A DNA stretch of 42,700 nt from Gammaproteobacteria bacterium (lineage in GTDB: Bacteria > Pseudomonadota > Gammaproteobacteria > Arenicellales > Arenicellaceae). The position numbers and the translations under genes were made by a program. The notes beneath the pieces are model-generated. The model did not search any database. It had not been told where the DNA came from and saw only the letters and a program-made list of their open reading frames with translations. How positions within the stretch are numbered: the stretch's first letter is position 1; the number at the start of each line of letters is the position of its first letter. This document shows positions 7,597-15,201 of this stretch, piece after piece. The stretch spans positions 1-42,700 of the forward strand of contig JAFMHC010000015.1 in NCBI GenBank assembly GCA_017854775.1, written 5' to 3'.

Positions 7597-10503
7597 ATGA
7601 ACACTATTTTAAACATAACTAAATCGCTCTCTCGGACTCTGCTCCTTGCTCCTGTACTGATAGCTACCGCGCTGAGCTTTTCGATGTCTGCCAGAGCTGG
7701 CGGACCACTTGAAGTTTGTGAACCGGGTGTGCCGTATCTATGGCCAAACGGTGGACAGAACGTACCATTTAATCCGGACCAAGGTGCTCTGGGCATTCTA
7801 GACAGTGCCTCTGCTGTACAAGCAGTAACTGACGCATTTCAAGCTTGGGGGGACGTGCCAACGGCGACCATCAACTATTCCAATCAAGGCATCTTGCCAA
7901 TAGACGTTGATATTTCAAACTTCACTCCTTTCTTGCAAGCGACAGGCCCCGATGGCCTCTCGGCGATTGTGTTTGACGACACGGGTGAGATCTTCGACCT
8001 ATTGTTTGGCGCAGGTTCGGGAATTCTGGGATTTGCCGGCCCAGAATTTCTGGATGAGCCAACGTGTAGCATCGTAGAGGGGTTCTCTTTCTTAAACGGC
8101 CCAGCGATTGACAGTCTTGATGGCCTATTGGATTTGATGGTGCATGAGTTCGGCCACTATTCTAATCTTGCACACACCGAAGTGAACGGGCAGATTTATG
8201 GCAACGGCGACCCGAGTGGCCCGGGAGCGGACGACACCACCTTTGGCACTGCGCCATCACCGTTTGATCCAGGCTTTGATGTAATCGAAACCATGTTTCC
8301 ATTCTTATTCTCGGATATTGATCAAGTAGCACGTACACCACATGCTGACGACGAGGCTGCACTCTCTAGACTATATCCAGAAAATGACTTTGCCGCTACC
8401 ACCGGCAGCATCAGCGGCACCCTGCGGTTTGGTAACGCCAAATTAACCGGTATAAACGTTATTGCGCGAAACCTAGCCAATCCGTTTGAAGATGCGGTAT
8501 CAGCCATCAGCAGTGATTTTACCCGTGATTACAGTCAGGGCAATGCTGTGACCGGCACATACACTCTGAGCGGGCTAACTCCAGGAGCGGAATACGCTGT
8601 ATTCGTCAATGAGTTACTTTCTGGAGCCGATCGTTTTAGTACCCCTGCTAGTTCCCCGCCAGGACCGGAAGAGTATTTTAACGGTGCCAACGAATCTGGC
8701 GACGGTAATATCGACATTCCTACCGACTTTACAATTATCACTCCAGTTGCGGGTGCGCCAGTAAGCAATACCGACATTATTTTCAACTTGCCTTTACCAG
8801 GCGAGCCACTTAATACTGGAGACGATGGTAATGTCGCGCTTCCACTACCATTCGAATTTTGTATTGCAGGTGAAAGCTACAGCACGGTCTTCGTCAACGG
8901 CAATGGGTTTATGACCTTTGGTGCGGCCGACAGTTCCTTTTTGAATTTCTCAGAAAACGAAGCTGCTTTCTTATCCGGAGCTCCGCGGGTTGCCGCATTT
9001 TGGGATGATTTATCGCCTAACGTTAGCGGCAGTGTGTTTTATCAAGCAACCGATCATACTTTTACCGTAACCTGGGATTCAGTGCCTGAATTCGGCATCA
9101 TTGATGGCACCAGTTCGAATACTTTTAGCGTCGAACTACGCGATAATAGTTTCTTATGCACAAGCACCTCATCTGGTAATCGTCATTCCTTCAACAGGTT
9201 TCGCTCTGAAATTAAAATCACACATGGCGATATGACCGCAGTCGATGGATTGGTCGGCGTCAGTTCTGGCATAGCAACTACCAGTCAATTCGAGGCCGAG
9301 GTAGATTTAAGTGCCGAACGAGCGCACGGCTTTTTTGGGAAAATCCAACTGCTTACTGAAGCCGCGAGACACGAACTTTTCAGTGATCCAGATGAATTCG
9401 ATTTAGCTAACGGCGAACTGAAATTCATCGGTGTCGGCACCGGTTATCGTGACCGCTACGAACGCCGAACTCGTTATTTTAAGCGCAACAACTCATTAGA
9501 AACAGCCAGCAACATAAGGCTGCCGTTTGACAGTAAAGATACCTTTAGAGACTACACGGCTTTATCGCCATCGGGTGATGACGTGGATTTCTATCAACTT
9601 CGAGAGCCGCTAAAAGCAGGCACTACCTTGGTAGCAGAGGTGCTTACCGGGCAAATTGACAGCGTGTTAGGTCTCTACCGATGCAATAATCTGTCAGCGG
9701 GTAATCGGCACTCATATTCGGGTAATCGTTATTATCATGGTCGTTCTACTCGCTGTGATGCAGATGACGCTGAGTTAGTGGCGTCGAATGATGATAGCAA
9801 CGGCGTGTTATCGAAAATTGTTTATGAAGTACCTGAGGACGGTGTGTATGTGATTGCCGTCAGTTACTTTGGTGACTTGGACTTCGACGGTGAAGACCCT
9901 GGTCAAGGCGCCCCCTTTGACGGCGGACGATACGTTCTCGATGCCTTTGTTGTTGATGGGTCGCTTATTAGCTTAACTGACGACTCAGCATTAGAGCTTG
10001 ATCTCGGCTTCGACTTTGCCTATCAAGGGGCAAGCTACAACACTGTTTTTGTCAATTCTAATGGTTTCCTTACCTTTGGCGGCGACAGTGCGGGGCAGTT
10101 TTCACCAAGCATCGCTGACTTTGAAAGCGGCCTACCCCGAATCGCGCCCTTGTGGACCGACCTGAATCCGAGTGCCGGTGGATTAATTGTTGCAAGCCCT
10201 GACGATGGCAGTTCGAAAACCATCTCATTTGCCGGCGTACCTGAATTCTCGTTCTCAGGTGACGGAGGGACTAATTCATTCTCGGTGACGCTGAACGCAG
10301 ACAGCACTATTTCAGTGAATTTTGCTGATATCAGCGCACAGTCAGCTCTAACCGGAATCGCGGCGGGTGGCGGCGCAATAGGCACATCAACAGACCTATC
10401 AAGCGCAGCCGACCTTAGCGTGTTCGGAACGATTTACGAGGAGTTTTTAACCACCACTAACGAGTTCGACTTGGGTAATTCCACACTACAATTTGAACCC
10501 TGA
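7597..10503 (+). CDS. Large secreted metzincin-like metalloprotease with repeated beta domains
   Basis: This is a 968-residue exported protein. After a signal peptide (cleavage probably after SARA, about 34) comes a matrixin-like domain with HEFGHYSNLAH at 183-193, which matches the zinc site HExxHxxxxxH except that Asn replaces the usual Gly before the third ligand. A Met-turn candidate, ETMFPF, follows. Next is a region with a carboxypeptidase-regulatory or Fn3-like look (about 270-340). Then come two copies of a domain with TVFVNxNGFxTFG (about 405-610 and 790-968). Between them lies a PPC-like domain with DVDFYQL (about 625-770). The repeats probably bind or assemble on surfaces. AAGGAGG precedes the ATG. 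It is likely secreted and proteolytic; the substrate is unknown. Confidence 0.88.
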   Translation: MNTILNITKSLSRTLLLAPVLIATALSFSMSARAGGPLEVCEPGVPYLWPNGGQNVPFNPDQGALGILDSASAVQAVTDAFQAWGDVPTATINYSNQGILPIDVDISNFTPFLQATGPDGLSAIVFDDTGEIFDLLFGAGSGILGFAGPEFLDEPTCSIVEGFSFLNGPAIDSLDGLLDLMVHEFGHYSNLAHTEVNGQIYGNGDPSGPGADDTTFGTAPSPFDPGFDVIETMFPFLFSDIDQVARTPHADDEAALSRLYPENDFAATTGSISGTLRFGNAKLTGINVIARNLANPFEDAVSAISSDFTRDYSQGNAVTGTYTLSGLTPGAEYAVFVNELLSGADRFSTPASSPPGPEEYFNGANESGDGNIDIPTDFTIITPVAGAPVSNTDIIFNLPLPGEPLNTGDDGNVALPLPFEFCIAGESYSTVFVNGNGFMTFGAADSSFLNFSENEAAFLSGAPRVAAFWDDLSPNVSGSVFYQATDHTFTVTWDSVPEFGIIDGTSSNTFSVELRDNSFLCTSTSSGNRHSFNRFRSEIKITHGDMTAVDGLVGVSSGIATTSQFEAEVDLSAERAHGFFGKIQLLTEAARHELFSDPDEFDLANGELKFIGVGTGYRDRYERRTRYFKRNNSLETASNIRLPFDSKDTFRDYTALSPSGDDVDFYQLREPLKAGTTLVAEVLTGQIDSVLGLYRCNNLSAGNRHSYSGNRYYHGRSTRCDADDAELVASNDDSNGVLSKIVYEVPEDGVYVIAVSYFGDLDFDGEDPGQGAPFDGGRYVLDAFVVDGSLISLTDDSALELDLGFDFAYQGASYNTVFVNSNGFLTFGGDSAGQFSPSIADFESGLPRIAPLWTDLNPSAGGLIVASPDDGSSKTISFAGVPEFSFSGDGGTNSFSVTLNADSTISVNFADISAQSALTGIAAGGGAIGTSTDLSSAADLSVFGTIYEEFLTTTNEFDLGNSTLQFEP

Positions 10504-10525
10504 TGTATAAGTTGTAAAAAAGGAA

Positions 10526-10570
10526 GGGGCAGTGCGGCTGTCGAGATTCATTTGAATTCGTCACTGCCCC
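10526..10570. terminator. Long hairpin after the metalloprotease gene
   Basis: The arms GGGGCAGTG (10526-10534) and CACTGCCCC (10562-10570) enclose a second stem (ATTC/GAAT). On the minus strand a T-rich run follows, on the plus strand it does not. It lies between convergent genes and can act as a terminator or barrier. Confidence 0.6.
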
Positions 10571-10587
10571 GACTTTCAGTAATATTG

Positions 10588-10748
10588 TGAGGCCTCTGCA
10601 TAACTCTAGTGCAAAAGGAAAATGAGAAAATATTTTCAAGATTCTTATCAAAATTGAGTGTAATAGCGAGCTATTGCGGGATATTTTGGTAAAAATATTG
10701 GAAACTATTAGCCATTTTATCTTGTGCTAGAGTTATGCAGAGGTCTCA
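10588..10748. mobile_element. 161-bp MITE-like element with 27-bp terminal inverted repeats
   Basis: The left end TGAGGCCTCTGCATAACTCT... and the reverse complement of the right end TGAGACCTCTGCATAACTCT... match over about 27 bases with three mismatches. The interior is AT-rich and non-coding. TTG flanks both sides, a possible 3-bp target duplication. It has the form of a non-autonomous element moved by a transposase not encoded here. The ends look like those of an IS5-type element, which is a guess. Confidence 0.75.
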
Positions 10749-10867
10749 TTGTAAGGCTTCAAAAAGAAAACAGGTTCGGCCGGCTCCAACGCATTAGGCG
10801 AACGCTATCTCAATTGCATCAGTGGCATATCGTTGACTCCAAACAAACCTTGATTGAGAAACGCATA

Positions 10868-11734
10868 CTAAACTTGATAGATCCTATCTTCGCTTATGAT
10901 CGCGTTTTTAATCGGCCTGCCTGCTGAGATAATGGCGTTTGGCATTACAATTGTATTTTCTAAACAAGCGTTTCTTTCTACATACACATCGTGGTTCAGA
11001 ATTACCGATTCTAAGCGCGCGCCTTTGCCAACTCGGCAATGCCTCTCAATCATTACGTCTCTCTTATATGGCTTTAGTTGCGCGTCGACACGTGAGGCCC
11101 AGTGTTGTCGCTGACCCAACGTTTTATTTATTTGTATACTCGGCTCCAGCCCCGGAAACAAGTTCACTACAACATCAAAGTTAGCTTGGTGAAACTCTCC
11201 GATGGTGTTCAATTGGTTCATTACAACATTTTCTAGTTCGATTGGCATAGCGTTTATGATGAAATCCGAATTATTGGCTTTTAGCAAGGTAACCCCTAGC
11301 GTTTGCCCTGCCGATTTTGCTTCTACCAAACTGTAATCGCAGAGTTTCGCTTGCTTAAGAAATTGCTCTAGACATCGACTGCGTAAACGATCAACTTCAA
11401 TAATCAGTAGACCGTTTGGCGAGCTTAGTGATTTGTATTCGCGCAATACCTGATCTTTACTCAACGAATAATTCATCACCGTAATGTTGATGCCCCAGCG
11501 ACGGGTATCACCAATTAAAGTTTGAATCTGGGCGGCATTTTGGCGTGCCAAAATAATGCATTCCTGAATCTTCAAATCTTGAAGTTCCATTAGTAGGTGT
11601 TCGATAATCGTGCTTCCTGCAATCATTAGAGAAGACAAATCTTGTCGGCCAAAAACAGTTTTAAGATCGCTAGTAAGAGGCTGATCAGCCAAGATAATCG
11701 CTACTGGCTGGGGGTCTTTTGCTTGAGGCTTCAT
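10868..11734 (-). CDS. Nucleotidyltransferase-like protein, probably degenerate, of the EPS cluster
   Basis: This 288-residue protein has the shape of a sugar-1-phosphate nucleotidyltransferase: an N-terminal Rossmann-like half (VAIILADQPL) and a C-terminal part with hexapeptide-like turns (RCRVGKGARLESVILNHDVYV, in shorter words a left-handed beta-helix pattern). The glycine-rich nucleotide loop with Arg that starts active enzymes is replaced by LADQPLTSDLK, so it may be inactive or regulatory. The ATG at 11734 is chosen because it lies 23 bp after the previous stop; an upstream in-frame start at 11824 would overlap that gene by 67 bp. It is the last gene of the 13681-10868 operon. Confidence 0.68.
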   Translation of the reverse strand: MKPQAKDPQPVAIILADQPLTSDLKTVFGRQDLSSLMIAGSTIIEHLLMELQDLKIQECIILARQNAAQIQTLIGDTRRWGINITVMNYSLSKDQVLREYKSLSSPNGLLIIEVDRLRSRCLEQFLKQAKLCDYSLVEAKSAGQTLGVTLLKANNSDFIINAMPIELENVVMNQLNTIGEFHQANFDVVVNLFPGLEPSIQINKTLGQRQHWASRVDAQLKPYKRDVMIERHCRVGKGARLESVILNHDVYVERNACLENTIVMPNAIISAGRPIKNAIISEDRIYQV

Positions 11735-11757
11735 ATTTGTTTCCGAGAGTAGTCTAT

Positions 11758-12432
11758 TTAGTATGCGCCGCGGGCTTTCAGCACCGCAGGAATTGTTTTT
11801 AATAAAACCCAAAGGTCGAACCATAGGTTTTGTTTTTCAATGTATTGGATGTCGAGCTTCACCTGTTGTTCGAAGGGAATGTCGGAGCGGCCAGATATTT
11901 GCCATATGCAGGTAATACCTGGGGTAACGACCAATCGGCGCCGGTCGGCTCGCGAGTACTCTGATACCTCAGAGGGAAGCGATGGACGAGGCCCCACTAG
12001 AGACATTTCTCCTTTGAGCACATTCACCAATTGCGGCAATTCATCGATCGATGTTTTACGGATTAATATGCCCACACGGGTAATTCTAGGGTCGCGTTTC
12101 ATCTTAAATATTACCCCAGTCGACATCTCATTTTGTAATTCTAAGTCATGCCGCTGTGCTTCTGCATCGTTAGACATAGAACGAAATTTCCACATTGTAA
12201 ACGGCAAACCATTCAAGCCAACTCGGTCTTGTTTAAATAAAACGTCGCCTTTTGATTCGAGTTTTATTAAGGTCGCCACCAGCACAAATAGCGGGCTAAG
12301 CGATAACAGAGCGGCAAGTGCGACTAGGATATCTAGAGTGCGTTTGCTAAACGGCATAATCGCAAAACGAATTTTCCAGATAAAATGGCCAACTTTCGCT
12401 CTAAACGATAATTTAAGTTTAGAGCTGGTCAT
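11758..12432 (-). CDS. Initiating sugar-phosphate transferase (WcaJ/PglC-type)
   Basis: This 224-residue monotopic phosphoglycosyl transferase places the first sugar-1-phosphate on undecaprenyl phosphate at the inner membrane, starting repeat-unit assembly. It has the re-entrant membrane helix (about 33-58, broken at Pro47), FKQDRVGLNGLPFTMWKFRSM, the catalytic Asp130-Glu131 pair in SIDELPQL, and NVLKGEMSLVGPRP. C-terminal PGITCIWQISGRSD is also typical. It is a short form without the N-terminal membrane domain of WcaJ. It overlaps the upstream gene by 14 bases, so translation is probably coupled. Confidence 0.94.
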   Translation of the reverse strand: MTSSKLKLSFRAKVGHFIWKIRFAIMPFSKRTLDILVALAALLSLSPLFVLVATLIKLESKGDVLFKQDRVGLNGLPFTMWKFRSMSNDAEAQRHDLELQNEMSTGVIFKMKRDPRITRVGILIRKTSIDELPQLVNVLKGEMSLVGPRPSLPSEVSEYSRADRRRLVVTPGITCIWQISGRSDIPFEQQVKLDIQYIEKQNLWFDLWVLLKTIPAVLKARGAY

Positions 12433-13681
12433 TACTTAGCTCCTTGATTTCGGAACGTATTGCTTTGCTATCGCGTGAAGCACGCGCCGCGCGCAGCAAG
12501 AAGAGTGGGTTCCCGACTAAGTAACGGGCACCTTTATCCAACGGTTGCGCGGCTAGCCGCCAAACCCATTCTAATGACAGCTCGCGTAACCAAACAGGCG
12601 CGCGGGACACCTCCTCTGAATAGAAATCAAATAAGCCTCCAACACCAATAACCGCGTTGATTCTAAGATAGGGTGCATTGTTAGCGATCCATCGCTCTTG
12701 GCGCGGGGCGCCCAGAGCAACAAGCAATAGCTCAGCACCACTTTGATTGATTAAGCCATGTAATTTTTCGGGGTTAGTGTGGTGGCTAAACCCATCGCTA
12801 TAGCCCGCAACTTTAAGAGACGGATATTCAAGCTTTAATTTGGCGGCCACCTTATTAACAACCGAATTGCTAGCGCCGAGTAAATAGACACTCTTTTCGC
12901 TTGCGGCTAATTCATCGCATAAGAGTGGGAACATATCAGTGCCATTGACGTTTTCAGCCACAGCGATGCCTTGCCAGCGGGCCGCTATTTTAACTCCAAT
13001 GCCGTCAGCAAAGACTGTATCGAACTCATTCAACGTTTGTTTATAACTTGGATCCCGAGAATACTTATTGGCACAATCGGCGTTTACAAATGCGAACCGG
13101 GTGGCATCCCCTAGAATCGGCGTACGATTTAAACTTTTAATTACTCGGTTCACCGCCTCTCTCATACTCAGGTTGGCCAGTGTAACGCCCAGCAATTTAA
13201 ACCTTTCAGGAGCGTATAAACCGCGCGGAGCTGAGTTGATAAGACGTTGTAAAAACCAAATCGCAAAGATCTGCACTCGTCGAAGGTCGGTCGCTGTGTT
13301 GGCAAAGTCGCAAGCGAGTTGGTTCTCATCTTGATGTGCAATACCCGATACTCGTTTGATCTGAAAAGGAGAAATGATGCCCGGAGCAATGTTTAAACGT
13401 GTGCGTTTATCTCGATCTAATTTACTGGCCGCTTCAAATTCAATTGGGTGAGGCCCAATAAGGTCGTAGGCCCCCTTTAAATAGAGAAACCATGTATCAA
13501 TATCGCTTAGCGCTGTATTAGCTACGGTTACCGTTCGGTGTTGTAGGCGCTGCATATTTTTACCAGCGTATTGCTGTACATAAAGCGTGATCTTCTTTTG
13601 ATGGTACCAAGCCAATAAACACTGGAACCCAACTTTCGGTAACACCAGCAATAGCATTGTTACTCCTATAAATACTCTCAT
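12419..13681 (-). CDS. Fusion: degenerate sugar-transferase domain + WecG/TagA/CpsF glycosyltransferase
   Basis: This 420-residue protein has two parts. Residues about 1-150 look like a decayed phosphoglycosyl transferase: an N-terminal membrane segment, LYLKGAYDLIGPHP matching the NVLKGEMSLVGPRP motif of the adjacent gene, and IAPGIISPFQIKRVSG matching its PGITCIWQISGR. The Asp-Glu catalytic pair is lost (SDIDTWFLY where SIDELPQL is expected). Residues about 165-420 are a WecG/TagA/CpsF (GT26) transferase with FVNADCANKYSRDP, FADGIGVKIAARW, GAPRQERWI and GVGGLFDFYSE. It probably adds the second sugar. The ATG at 13681 has GGAG seven bases upstream; a TTG at 13729 is the alternative. Confidence 0.88.
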   Translation of the reverse strand: MRVFIGVTMLLLVLPKVGFQCLLAWYHQKKITLYVQQYAGKNMQRLQHRTVTVANTALSDIDTWFLYLKGAYDLIGPHPIEFEAASKLDRDKRTRLNIAPGIISPFQIKRVSGIAHQDENQLACDFANTATDLRRVQIFAIWFLQRLINSAPRGLYAPERFKLLGVTLANLSMREAVNRVIKSLNRTPILGDATRFAFVNADCANKYSRDPSYKQTLNEFDTVFADGIGVKIAARWQGIAVAENVNGTDMFPLLCDELAASEKSVYLLGASNSVVNKVAAKLKLEYPSLKVAGYSDGFSHHTNPEKLHGLINQSGAELLLVALGAPRQERWIANNAPYLRINAVIGVGGLFDFYSEEVSRAPVWLRELSLEWVWRLAAQPLDKGARYLVGNPLFLLRAARASRDSKAIRSEIKELSNDQL

Positions 13682-13695
13682 GACACCACTCCAAA

Positions 13696-13710
13696 TGATA
13701 AATATGATAC
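13696..13710 (+). promoter_or_regulatory. Tandem TGATAA site 1 (putative regulator-binding site)
   Basis: TGATAA-ATA-TGATAC: two direct half-sites with a 9-bp period, just upstream of the ribosome site of the WecG-fusion gene. It matches the sites at 13765, 13889, 13922 and 25265. Confidence 0.65.
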
Positions 13711-13764
13711 TATATATTACTTGATGCAATATTTATCATTTCAATCTCCAAGTCAACGCATAAA

Positions 13765-13779
13765 TGATCATTATTATCA
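13765..13779 (-). promoter_or_regulatory. Tandem TGATAA site 2
   Basis: On the minus strand this reads TGATAA-TAA-TGATCA, again with a 9-bp period. A further single TTATCA half-site lies at 13733-13738. Confidence 0.6.
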
Positions 13780-13888
13780 CTATAAAACATGTATTTAACC
13801 AATTTTTACAGTTTGATTTCTATAAATGGCTTTAATATTTACCATAAACCATTGTTATATATCAATTTAGTAACGATTAACCCATTAT

Positions 13889-13903
13889 TGATAAAAACGA
13901 TAA
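13889..13903 (+). promoter_or_regulatory. Tandem TGATAA site 3
   Basis: TGATAA-AAA-CGATAA, 9-bp period, one mismatch in the second half-site. It lies about 110 bases before the wza-like start. Confidence 0.6.
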
Positions 13904-13921
13904 TCGACCCATTGAATTTAA

Positions 13922-13936
13922 TGATAATAATGATAC
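13922..13936 (+). promoter_or_regulatory. Tandem TGATAA site 4 at the putative EPS-export promoter
   Basis: TGATAA-TAA-TGATAC, 9-bp period. A plausible promoter overlaps it: TTGAAT at 13912-13917 and TACTAT at 13934-13939 with a 16-base spacer. The site would then sit between or over the -35 and -10 boxes of the polysaccharide export operon. The promoter boxes are a weak match and are inferred. Confidence 0.6.
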
Positions 13937-14013
13937 TATGCTTCTATTGAAATAACCGCTAAGCAAACTTAGTGGCTGGACATTGCGACCAAAGCAAAAA
14001 TGAGGAAAACAGT

Positions 14014-15201
14014 ATGAAATCATTAAACACAGCGAGTAAATGCCTATTGCTGGCGTGCTTGATGTTGGTGCTCGGTGCGTGTGTGGTAGTGCCTAAGGAG
14101 CTTGATAGTCAAGATCAGGATGATGGGCAGCATTTTTCGCGCAAAGTTATTGATGCTAAGCCTATCAGCTTGCATGGCTATGCTGATCGGGCCACTGCAC
14201 TGAGCGAGCATGAGTCTGGTTGGTTTTACCAAACTACGTTTGTTCGCGGCGATATGCTGCGCTTTCAAATTGTCGGAATGGAGCAATACGATGGTCTATA
14301 TAAGGTGACCTCCGAAGGAAATATAGACTTGCCGTTTGCGCCATCATTTCCAGCGACTAAGTTAACTCGAAAAAACCTGATAAATAATATTGAGGCCGAA
14401 TTAGTCCGCTTGAAATGGTTCTATAAAGATTCGGTGAACGTTGATGTGAGTGTGGTGCAATTGGCATCGATCAATGTGTCGGTAATCGGCGCGGTATTTA
14501 ATCCAGGAAGAGTGACGATAAATAGTCAGCCAATCACAAAACCCGAAGAGGCAATACAGCAGGCTTCAGGGGCATTCTCTTCAGGTCGCAACTTAGTCTC
14601 GGCCTTAGGAGCTGCCGGCGGGATCCGACCCGATGCCGATATTTCTAGGGTCTATATTAAGCGTGGCAACAAGGTCTTACGTGTACCTCTAAACAGCCTG
14701 ATTGACGGCGACGGCTTCGTCGAGATGCCTAGCCTAATCAATGGCGACCAAATCATTGTTCAATCAGCAGGGTTTGTTAACCCATCCTTGATCAAACCCA
14801 GCCAAGTAACACCGCCAGGGATGAGGGTCTTTATGTCTAACCTAACGGCTCCCGCACTGAGTAATGCGCAATCGGCTGTGGGCTCGGATTCGACTCGTCT
14901 ACCTTATGGTTCATCATTACTCGACTCTGTCATTTCAGCGAACTGTATCGGCGGAACACATCAAGCCAATGCCTCTCGAAGTGTGGTGTTGGTGACTCGC
15001 AATCATGGCTCAAACCAACAATTGGTGGTGCAACGATCAATTAACCAACTGCTAGCCAACAGCAGCAATCGGTCGGTTAATCCTTTTATGATGCCAAATG
15101 ATGGTATCGCTTGTTACGATTCACGGTTCACTAATTTTCGCGATGTGGCACGCGGCATTGGCGAAGTAATCAGCCCTATATTGTTAGGACGCTTGCTATG
15201 A
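14014..15201 (+). CDS. Outer-membrane polysaccharide export lipoprotein (Wza-like)
   Basis: This 395-residue lipoprotein has lipobox LVLGAC with lipidated Cys23. The poly-export domain (about 75-165; GDMLRFQIVG, then DLPFAP) is followed by two SLBB-like regions (about 170-205, with NVSVIGAVFNPGRV, and 205-270, with GGIRPDADISRVYIKRGN). In Wzx/Wzy systems it forms the export channel. The C-terminal part (about 270-395) is longer than the SLBB core and contains cysteines. The ATG at 14014 is chosen over one at 13972 because of GAGG at 14002-14005 and the signal peptide. Its stop overlaps the next start (ATGA). It heads the plus-strand export operon. Confidence 0.9.
   Translation: MKSLNTASKCLLLACLMLVLGACVVVPKELDSQDQDDGQHFSRKVIDAKPISLHGYADRATALSEHESGWFYQTTFVRGDMLRFQIVGMEQYDGLYKVTSEGNIDLPFAPSFPATKLTRKNLINNIEAELVRLKWFYKDSVNVDVSVVQLASINVSVIGAVFNPGRVTINSQPITKPEEAIQQASGAFSSGRNLVSALGAAGGIRPDADISRVYIKRGNKVLRVPLNSLIDGDGFVEMPSLINGDQIIVQSAGFVNPSLIKPSQVTPPGMRVFMSNLTAPALSNAQSAVGSDSTRLPYGSSLLDSVISANCIGGTHQANASRSVVLVTRNHGSNQQLVVQRSINQLLANSSNRSVNPFMMPNDGIACYDSRFTNFRDVARGIGEVISPILLGRLL

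Noticed and set aside
8162-8786. Several open frames opposite the metalloprotease gene
   Set aside because: They lie antisense to a clear coding sequence, lack ribosome sites and have no domain-like composition.
13691-13936. CRISPR-like array suggested by repeated TGATAA units
   Set aside because: The repeated unit is six bases with N3 spacing and occurs in scattered pairs, so it is an operator pattern and not repeat-spacer DNA.
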